DNA of 64,000 nucleotides, taken from contig NZ_JANKOF010000002.1 of the NCBI RefSeq assembly GCF_024655565.1, positions 62,001 to 126,000 on the forward strand, read 5' to 3'. The translations under genes were made by a program, and so were the position numbers. The notes under the pieces were generated by a model, which did not search any database, was not told the origin of the DNA, and worked only from the letters and a program-made list of their open reading frames with translations. Of this stretch, positions 58,297 through 64,000 are shown in pieces; within the stretch, counting starts at the first letter, position 1; every line of letters begins with the position of its first letter. The stretch comes from Nitratireductor sp. ZSWI3 (lineage in GTDB: Bacteria > Pseudomonadota > Alphaproteobacteria > Rhizobiales > Rhizobiaceae).

Positions 58297-60545
58297 CCGA
58301 CCCTCTCCCTGCCGCGGGTAAGCAGGAAGAGGCCGAGCCCGAGCAGCATCACGCAGAACCCCGCGAGCGTGTGCAGCATCGCCGGCGTCGCCGTCTGCGG
58401 AAGCGGAAGGGGCGCCGCCGGGGTGGCTTGCAACGCGGGCTGCGTCTTTTCGCGTCGGATCACCGCGTCCCATGCCTCTTCCTGCGCTTCGGCAGCTTCA
58501 TCGATGCCGGCATCGCGGTGCGCGCGGATTCCGAAAAGCTTCTCGTAATCCCATCCGGCAGGCAACTGGAGCGGTATGTCGGCTCTCGTGAGCGGCACAT
58601 TGGCGGGCCGCGTGGGCGTGCGGTCCACCGCGACAAGACTCGTCAGGCGGGTGACCAGATGATGCTCCAGCGCGAGCCGCAGGATGCGGGCATCGGCCGC
58701 ATCCCGGGATATCCCACCGAGCGTCAGTTCCACCTCCGCATCGGCGATCTTGCGGCGCGCCCAGACCTTCGAGATGCCCTCTGCACTCACCGCCTTGTCG
58801 AGCGGCAGTTCGACCTTCCAAGGACGGTTGCCGATCACGCCCTCGATCGTAACGGTTCCGGTGGCCTCGCCCATGCGGGCGGCGATCACCAGCGGCTCGC
58901 CGCGATAAAGATCGGGCAACAAGGCGGGCGTGATGCTGACATTTCGCGCGGAGAAGGTGGCCTTCAGATCGGTAACGGCTGGATTCTCGAGTTTCTCAAA
59001 CAGCTCGCGCATGCGTGCGTCGACCTCCTCCACCGCTCCGATATGGGTGAACGTGCCGCGGCCCAACTCGGCAGCGCGATTCATGAGATGGGTGTTGGGC
59101 GCCGAGCCAATGCCGACCATGAAGATGCGGGAGCGCCCGCGCCGCGCCGCGATGACATCGAGCAGTTGCTGCTCATTGCTGATCGCGCCATCCGTCAGGA
59201 ACACGATCTGCCGCAGCCCATCGGTTTGACGGCGGTCGTCGAGCGCGGCATGCAGCGGCGGCAGCATTTCAGTGCCGCCGGATGCGTCAAGGCTTGCAAC
59301 ATAGCGGCGGGCGGCGGCGACGTTGTCCCGCGTCGCATCGACGGAGTCGGAAAAGAATTTCGTCATCGTGTTGTCGAAGCGGATGACATTGAAGCGATCG
59401 CCGTGCCGCAGGCGCGACAGGGCATGATCGAGGCTCGCCTTTGCCTGCACGATAGACGTGCCGCCCATGGAGCCGGAATTGTCGATGACGAAGACGATCT
59501 CACGGCTGGAGTTCTGCGTCGGCACCACGGCGGGTGGGGTTACATAGGCCAGCACATAGTCATCCCTGCCGACATGCTGTCTGAAAAGCCCCACATCGGG
59601 CGTGGCGCTCTCCGATGCCGCCCATTCCAGCACGAAATCGCGCTCCGCGCCTGCCTCACCATCTAGCTCGACACGGCGTTCCGTCTCCCCGAGCCTGTCG
59701 ATCTTCACCTCGTGATAGAGGCTTGCCACCGTTCCAAGAGCAAAGCCTGCCTTGAGTTCGACCGTGAGGGTCACGGGATTGACGCTCCCGTCGCCCGGTG
59801 CGGCAAGCCGGGTGTCGATCGGCGCGGCGGCGGCACTTGTGGTGACGTTGTCGCTGCTTCGCCCCCAACCATCCCTCAGGTCGGCAGTCTGGACGATCGG
59901 CGAAGCGTCGGCGGGATTGTAGCGCGGCGCGACGACCAGGGGCACGCGGAGCGAAAAGCGGCCGTCCGCCAAGCGAACCGCCTGCTGGTACTCGATCTGC
60001 ACGACCACCTTCTGATGCGGGCCGATATTGGCAACGGAATTGGTGAAGACGTTGGGGCGCTGCTGCTCGACGAGCGCGGCCTTGCGCCCTTCCCTCTTGG
60101 CCTGTTCGTAGATGGCGCGCGCGGCTTGCTTCTCCTTGATATCGGCAACGATTACGCGATCTCCCACGATCATCTTGAGCGAATGAACGGCGCTTTCCTC
60201 CGGCAGCGGAAACACATAGAGCGCCTCGACCCAGCCATCGGTCGGATTCTCGAAGGCCTGCGTGATTTGCGCGCGCGCCGTCGGGCCGTTGACGTCGATG
60301 CTCACATCCGTTGCGAGGCGCGGCGCCTCGACATAGCGGCCGGCCTCGTTGGTTTCGAGAAGCAGGCTGCCGGACTGCATCTCGTTCACGGTGACGCGTG
60401 CGGCCGATTGCGCCCGCGCCTGCCCGAGCTGGGCCAGGAACAAGGCAAAGGCGAGCATCGGCAGCAGAAGCGCTGCGCGAAGCCGCGGAAAGCCGCGCCG
60501 GCCGGTGCGGCGGATCTGAGTGGCGGGACTGATCGGAGATGACAT
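58293..60545 (-). CDS. VIT and vWA domain surface protein with LPQTA sorting signal (sortase substrate)
   Basis: A 750-residue protein: signal peptide (about 20-46), VIT domain (about 50-180; PTARAQITQAFENPTDGWVEALYVFPLPEESAVHSLKMIVG), vWA domain with MIDAS (VFVIDNSGSMGGTSIVQ, about residue 355) and a beta-rich C-terminal region. The C-terminus reads PLPQTATPA at about 713, then a hydrophobic stretch (LHTLAGFCVMLLGLGLFLL) and TRGRERVG: a full sorting signal. ATG 60545 follows GAGGAG by six bases; the open frame extends upstream but without coding sense. It would be an exported, sortase-processed adhesive or sensory protein. Confidence 0.9.
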   Translation of the reverse strand: MSSPISPATQIRRTGRRGFPRLRAALLLPMLAFALFLAQLGQARAQSAARVTVNEMQSGSLLLETNEAGRYVEAPRLATDVSIDVNGPTARAQITQAFENPTDGWVEALYVFPLPEESAVHSLKMIVGDRVIVADIKEKQAARAIYEQAKREGRKAALVEQQRPNVFTNSVANIGPHQKVVVQIEYQQAVRLADGRFSLRVPLVVAPRYNPADASPIVQTADLRDGWGRSSDNVTTSAAAAPIDTRLAAPGDGSVNPVTLTVELKAGFALGTVASLYHEVKIDRLGETERRVELDGEAGAERDFVLEWAASESATPDVGLFRQHVGRDDYVLAYVTPPAVVPTQNSSREIVFVIDNSGSMGGTSIVQAKASLDHALSRLRHGDRFNVIRFDNTMTKFFSDSVDATRDNVAAARRYVASLDASGGTEMLPPLHAALDDRRQTDGLRQIVFLTDGAISNEQQLLDVIAARRGRSRIFMVGIGSAPNTHLMNRAAELGRGTFTHIGAVEEVDARMRELFEKLENPAVTDLKATFSARNVSITPALLPDLYRGEPLVIAARMGEATGTVTIEGVIGNRPWKVELPLDKAVSAEGISKVWARRKIADAEVELTLGGISRDAADARILRLALEHHLVTRLTSLVAVDRTPTRPANVPLTRADIPLQLPAGWDYEKLFGIRAHRDAGIDEAAEAQEEAWDAVIRREKTQPALQATPAAPLPLPQTATPAMLHTLAGFCVMLLGLGLFLLTRGRERVG

Positions 60546-60739
60546 GATGCGCTCCTCTTTTGGGGCCCGGTGACGGGCCGGCGTTGCCGGCTGTCTGAAA
60601 ATTATCCCCGAGGGCGCTGTTTCCCCGCCAGCGTAAGCTTCGTCAGCTTTCGTCCGGGTCTTGCCGCCGGGCGCCTTGCTGGCTGCGCACATGTGTGGAA
60701 TTGTGAAGGAAATGACGCAGCCAGAGAGGCGGGGAACCT

Positions 60740-61510
60740 GTGTCCGGTCGGAGTGCCCATTTGTCGGACGAGCAGAACGCCCGCCTCGCAGAACGGATTC
60801 GCGAGGAAATCGCCCGGCGGCGCATATCGCGCCAACGCCTTGCGGACGAAGCATGCATCAGCCTGTCGACGCTCGAGAAGGCGCTGTCCGGGCATCGCCC
60901 GTTCACGCTCGCCACGATCATCCGGCTCGAACAGGCAATGGGCGTCGTTCTGCGCGAGCACAATGACGTGGCGGCTGCAAGCTTCGCCGATGGAAACGGC
61001 CACGCGGCAGAAGAGCTTGGCGCCTATTCCCGCGCCGCTGTTTCATGGCTGGAGGGCGCCTATCTGACCTTACGGCCTTCCTTCGGGATGACACAGGCGA
61101 TCTTTGCCTACTGCATCGAAATCAGCTGGGATACCGACGCCGCGCGCCTCAGCTTCCACGAGCGCGAGCGTGTCGACGCCGCCTTCTCGCAGCAGGGCGT
61201 CGTTTCCGTGCCGAACCTTTCCGGTCATGTCTATCTCGTCACCAATATGTCCGGGCAGTATCGTGTCGCCATACTGTCGCGGCCAAGCATCGCCGGCGAG
61301 ATGTTCGGAATATTAACGACTTTGCGCGTCGGACAGGGCGCGCAGTTGATCCCGGCGTCGACGCCTCTTGCGCTTGTGCCGTTGGCGGGCGTCGAAAATC
61401 CATCCTTCGGCCGCACCGTGAAGGGCGACCGGCACTACGATGATTATGCCGCCGTTTTGCGTAAGGCGCTCGACGAAGGCTATGCGAGCTTTCCCACCAT
61501 CATTGTCTGA
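60740..61510 (+). CDS. HTH (XRE-type) regulator facing the sortase operon
   Basis: A 256-residue protein. Residues about 12-70 contain a Cro/C1-type HTH (RLAERIREEIARRRISRQRLADEACISLSTLEKALSGHRPFTLATIIRLEQAMG). The C-terminal 170 residues, beginning AEELGAYSRAAVSWLEGAYLTLRPSFG, look like a sensory or lipid-binding module (IFAYCIEISWDTDAARLSFHER, VYLVTNMSGQYRVAILSRP). The start is GTG 60740 after GAGGCGGGG. Divergent from the VIT/sortase operon across 194 bases, so it is the likely regulator. The C-terminal domain is not recognised with certainty. Confidence 0.83.
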   Translation: MSGRSAHLSDEQNARLAERIREEIARRRISRQRLADEACISLSTLEKALSGHRPFTLATIIRLEQAMGVVLREHNDVAAASFADGNGHAAEELGAYSRAAVSWLEGAYLTLRPSFGMTQAIFAYCIEISWDTDAARLSFHERERVDAAFSQQGVVSVPNLSGHVYLVTNMSGQYRVAILSRPSIAGEMFGILTTLRVGQGAQLIPASTPLALVPLAGVENPSFGRTVKGDRHYDDYAAVLRKALDEGYASFPTIIV

Positions 61511-61633
61511 GGGCGGAGCGAGCGGGGTTTCTGAGATGTCCGCGGCTCCACCATGCGATATACACCGCTCCTCGTTTATATTCCGGCTCAATATCGGGAT
61601 TCCCCTCTCCGCCCACCGACTTCGCGAGTGAAA

Positions 61634-62200
61634 ATGTCTCCACGTTCCGTGCTTCTTGTTCTTGGGATCACCGCCTTACTGGCTGTTGGCCTGTACGGCT
61701 ACACGAAACTGCTTGCCCGCGTGGGCTCAGGCACACCGCCAATGGCCGCTGCCGCTGCTTCTCTGGCCGATCATATCGTGGTGTCGAAAGCCGACAAGGC
61801 GATGTATCTTTTTCGAGACGATCGGATCCTGAGACGCTACCGCATTTCCATGGGAAGCAATTGGAAGGACGGTCACAAGCAACGCGAAGGGGACGAGCGC
61901 ACCCCGGAAGGGGCTTATGTCATCGACTGGCGCAATCCGAACTCGATGGCGCATTTGAGCCTGCATATTTCTTACCCCAATGCCGCAGACCAAGAGGCCG
62001 CTCGCCGTCAGGGATACCATCCGGGCGGGAACATCATGATCCATGGCCTCCCCAATGGCTGGGGCGCACTTGGAGCGATCCATCATCTTCTGGATTGGAC
62101 AGACGGCTGCATCGCGGTGTCAAATGCCGAAATGCGGGAAATATGGTCTCTGGTCCCGAACGGAACGCCGATCGAAATCCATGCGCGCTGGCAGCCGTGA
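61634..62200 (+). CDS. Membrane-anchored L,D-transpeptidase-like protein (YkuD, YafK-type)
   Basis: A 188-residue protein with one N-terminal membrane segment (SVLLVLGITALLAVGLYGYTKLLA) and a YkuD domain: DHIVVSKADKAMYLFRDDRILRRYRISMGSNWKDGHKQREGDERTPEGAYVIDWRN, NIMIHGLPNG and DWTDGCIAVSNAEMREIWSLV, with catalytic His and Cys. The DWTxGCIAV version belongs to the YafK-like branch, some of which cleave rather than make cross-links. ATG 61634 is favoured; GTG 61628 is an alternative. It is 123 bases after the HTH gene. Confidence 0.87.
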   Translation: MSPRSVLLVLGITALLAVGLYGYTKLLARVGSGTPPMAAAAASLADHIVVSKADKAMYLFRDDRILRRYRISMGSNWKDGHKQREGDERTPEGAYVIDWRNPNSMAHLSLHISYPNAADQEAARRQGYHPGGNIMIHGLPNGWGALGAIHHLLDWTDGCIAVSNAEMREIWSLVPNGTPIEIHARWQP

Positions 62201-62317
62201 TGGCGGAGCGTGGCTTGTGCTGAACCGCATGGCGATTGCCACGTCGAAGGCACCGATGCCTGAGCCGATAAACGCGTAACCGAGCAGTTCGCTCACACGG
62301 CTCCCGCGATTGAGGGA

Positions 62318-62392
62318 CTATTTTGCCCTCAACGCCTCGATTGGCTGCAGTCTCGCGGCCCTGCGGGCGGTCCAGGCCGGGCGAGCCGAGCG
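62318..62392 (-). pseudogene. Possible remnant of an FtsX-like ABC permease C-terminus
   Basis: A short frame reads ARPAWTARRAARLQPIEALRAK and stops, which is the typical end of MacB/LolE/FtsX-type permeases (PAxxAARLxPIEALRxE). Nothing of the membrane domain is left upstream. The surrounding 62201-62508 holds no intact gene; I see only short frames of no clear sense. Confidence 0.4.
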
Positions 62393-62508
62393 TCATTCCC
62401 GACAGCCACACGGTATCGTCCTCCGTTCGTAGCCTCACCAGAGCGGCGACGGCGGCACGGTCGCCGGCCTCGATCGCGCGCGCCAGTTCCTCGCCGTAGG
62501 TCAGGCCC

Positions 62509-63288
62509 TCATTGTTTCACATCCGCCGACAGGCCGAACAGCTTCCATCCCGTTCCCTCGTAAATATACTTGACGGTGAAATGAACGCGACGGGGGCTGG
62601 TCGGATAGAAGCCCGTGATCTCCATGATACGCTCGTCGGAGAGCTTCGCCGGGCCCTCGAACACCGGTGCCAGGGTCTTGACGACCTGCAGCCCGGGCCC
62701 GAACCGGTAAAAGGTCTTGAACGCCTCGTCCAACGCCGCAACGTCGAACTGCCGGGCCCACAGGCGTGAGATGTGGTCGTGGAGCCCGCTCATATCCCCC
62801 GCCGCGACCGCATCGGAGAAAATTCCCATCGATTCGGCGACCAGCGCCACCTGCTCACTCTCGCCCGGCAGACCCCCGGCCCCGTAGCCCGCGCCGGCCC
62901 GCCCGGCGGTCATTCGAATGGCATAGATCTTCCACTGATCCTCTTCCTTGACCAAGTCGAGCTCGACCGGGATGCTCTCCCCTTCAACCGTGGTGAGCGT
63001 GCCGACGAGACTGCCCCTGCCGCCGGCGACCGAACGGCTGCTCCAGCTCGTCTCGGCCACCTTGTCCATGCGGTTGGCGGTGAGGTACGCGGCGAGCTCG
63101 GCCTCGCTCGTGGCCGCGCGAAAGGCGCTCGACAATGCGCCGTGGGTCTGCTTCACATCGCCGGAAGCGACGGCGGCGAAAAAATCGTCGCCCGTCCTGG
63201 TCACCCCGGAAGTGAGATAGAAGACCCCGGCGACAGAAAGCCCGATCACCCCGGCAACGCCGAGCAACACCTTGACCCACGTTTTCAT
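62509..63288 (-). CDS. Membrane-anchored protein with two NTF2/DUF4864-like repeats
   Basis: A 259-residue protein with one N-terminal anchor (WVKVLLGVAGVIGLSVAGVFYLTSG), a first repeat (TGDDFFAAVASGDVKQTHGALSSAFRAATSEAELAAYLTANRMDKV ... SIPVELDLVKEEDQWKIYAIRM) and a second (ESMGIFSDAVAAGDMSGLHDHISRLWARQFDVAALDEAFKTFYRFG ... VHFTVKYIYEGTGWKLFGLSADV). Both have the helix-helix-strand order of NTF2-like lumazine/DUF4864 domains. Function unknown. ATG 63288 has GAGGCAGG upstream. Confidence 0.8.
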   Translation of the reverse strand: MKTWVKVLLGVAGVIGLSVAGVFYLTSGVTRTGDDFFAAVASGDVKQTHGALSSAFRAATSEAELAAYLTANRMDKVAETSWSSRSVAGGRGSLVGTLTTVEGESIPVELDLVKEEDQWKIYAIRMTAGRAGAGYGAGGLPGESEQVALVAESMGIFSDAVAAGDMSGLHDHISRLWARQFDVAALDEAFKTFYRFGPGLQVVKTLAPVFEGPAKLSDERIMEITGFYPTSPRRVHFTVKYIYEGTGWKLFGLSADVKQ

Positions 63289-63819
63289 CCGTCCTGCCTC
63301 CTCAAGACCTGTCGTCCGCGCCCCCGCCAGTCGGCGGTAAGCGCGAAGATCCGTTTCCGCCCCAGACAAAGACCGCAAACATCTGTACATATATCGCCGC
63401 ACCGATCCAGCCCTCCGGCCGACAGCCGATCCGCGACGGCTCCCGGACACGGAGCGCGCCGTTCTTCACAGGCTGGCCGCCTTCGACGTTTCCCAGATCA
63501 TCGGCATCGAAAGAGTGTCCGTTTCGCGAGGGTCGGGATCGAGCGCGTGCGGGCCGGATGGCGCCGGCCGCTTCCGTGCCGTCATGGCGCGTCATTGCCT
63601 TCCCCGTGTCCTTCAGGAGCCCGCGGTCGGCCATGCCGAGAAATCGCCGCATCGACCGCGATGTCCCGACGAACCTGGTGAAATCGGCGCGCGCAGCCAG
63701 CCCGCGTTCCCGATCTCGTGCGGAGAACTCGAGCCTCTCCCGAGGCGCATCGGATAGCGCTCCGCGATCCGCGAACCCGATACAGCCCCCCGCACTGGCG
63801 CTTGTCGGCCAATTCGCGT
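63289..63819. other. Long stretch without a convincing gene
   Basis: About 530 bases between the membrane-anchored repeat protein and the promoter of the last gene. Open frames exist on both strands but have Arg/Pro/Ser-rich composition typical of out-of-frame GC-rich DNA. A plus-strand piece (63395-63535, PALRPTADPRRLPDTERAVLHRLAAFDVSQIIGIERVSVSR) looks like it once coded for protein, but I do not recognise it. Confidence 0.45.
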
Positions 63820-63867
63820 TATAATTGCCCGGCCTCTCAGCGGATCGAAGGTTTCGCGAGAGGCCGG
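63820..63867 (+). promoter_or_regulatory. -10 element and 5'-leader hairpin before the oxidase gene
   Basis: TATAAT (63820-63825) is a perfect -10 box, with no good -35 at 17 bases. Shortly after it, CCGGCCTCTC (63829-63838) pairs exactly with 63858-63867 around a 19-base loop. The ribosome site GGAGGTACGGAGG and ATG 63880 follow immediately, so the hairpin lies in the leader and could affect translation. Confidence 0.5.
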
Positions 63868-63879
63868 GAGGTACGGAGG

Positions 63880-64000
63880 ATGGCGGTAGCGCTTATACTC
63901 GTCCTTGTGGTTGTGGGCTCGATATTGTTCCATATCTTGAGCCCATGGTGGTGGTCGCCCATCGCTTCGAACTGGGGCTATATCGACCAAACCCTCATCA
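63880..64000 (+). CDS. Cytochrome c oxidase subunit II-like protein, N-terminal part (3' truncated by window)
   Basis: Forty codons are visible: ATG 63880, a hydrophobic segment (MAVALILVLVVVGSILFHIL) and SPWWWSPIASNWGYIDQTL, which resembles the start of CoxB-like subunit II proteins, where a WWWTPIASNWG motif comes before the first membrane hairpin. A strong ribosome site precedes the ATG. The Cu-A domain would lie outside the window, so the assignment is from the N-terminus only. Confidence 0.6.
   Translation, partial: MAVALILVLVVVGSILFHILSPWWWSPIASNWGYIDQTLI

Overview
The window is GC-rich, densely coded DNA from an alphaproteobacterium, most likely a member of the Rhizobiales. Grounds: a Tad/Cpa pilus locus of caulobacter/rhizobial type, an IalB-family protein, an IRO-type (RirA) iron box, RIME-like intergenic hairpin repeats, an IS5/IS427-group insertion sequence, and a PaoABC-like oxidoreductase. 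Species cannot be fixed from the sequence alone. No tRNA, rRNA or CRISPR array was found.

Layout. 1-5.9 kb: the 3' part of a Tad pilus operon (secretin CpaC end, lipoprotein, three TadE/TadG-like pseudopilins, CpaE/TadZ), with an L,D-transpeptidase and a coiled-coil membrane protein coupled to its end. 5.9-12.5 kb: an RND efflux operon (hydrolase-like protein, adaptor, pump) facing a LysR regulator, a MexT-mexEF arrangement without an outer-membrane channel. 12.6-23.9 kb: a hydroxamate-citrate siderophore locus: TonB receptor behind an IRO box, small protein, RhtX-type importer, divergent MFS protein and an operon in iucABCD order. Genes for making a diamine are absent, so an aerobactin-like product from lysine is the best guess.

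24-32.7 kb: a VOC protein ending inside a RIME-like hairpin cluster, a TetR gene facing a three-subunit molybdenum oxidoreductase across a shared operator-promoter, an arsenic operon (arsR, two unrelated arsenate reductases, ACR3), and an intact IS5-family element inserted exactly at the arsC stop codon. 32.7-41.1 kb: orphan hybrid histidine kinase, IalB protein coupled to a large autotransporter with a DPGGPG-repeat linker, and a KtrAB/TrkAH potassium system. 41.1-48.1 kb: a quinate/shikimate catabolic locus (TetR, dehydrogenase, TRAP transporter, type II dehydroquinase, dehydroshikimate dehydratase fused to an HPPD-like domain) that should feed protocatechuate.

48.1-57.5 kb: a GST / PNPOx-ferredoxin reductase / NTF2-like operon with a divergent LysR, an SMP-30-like secreted protein, an AraC regulator, a decayed DUF2231-sorbosone dehydrogenase pair, an ArsR-SRPBCC pair and an ankyrin-repeat protein. 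57.7-62.2 kb: a sortase with its own VIT-vWA substrate bearing an LPQTA signal, a divergent HTH regulator and a second L,D-transpeptidase. 62.2-64 kb: gene remnants, a membrane-anchored repeat protein and the start of a cytochrome-oxidase-subunit-II-like gene.

The observations most worth follow-up are the sortase/VIT cassette, the hydrolase-like protein lacking its nucleophile and histidine at the head of an efflux operon, a structured 30-base intergenic element present twice with compensatory changes, the IS insertion that shares one CTAG between two stop codons, and the L,D-transpeptidase built into the Tad operon.
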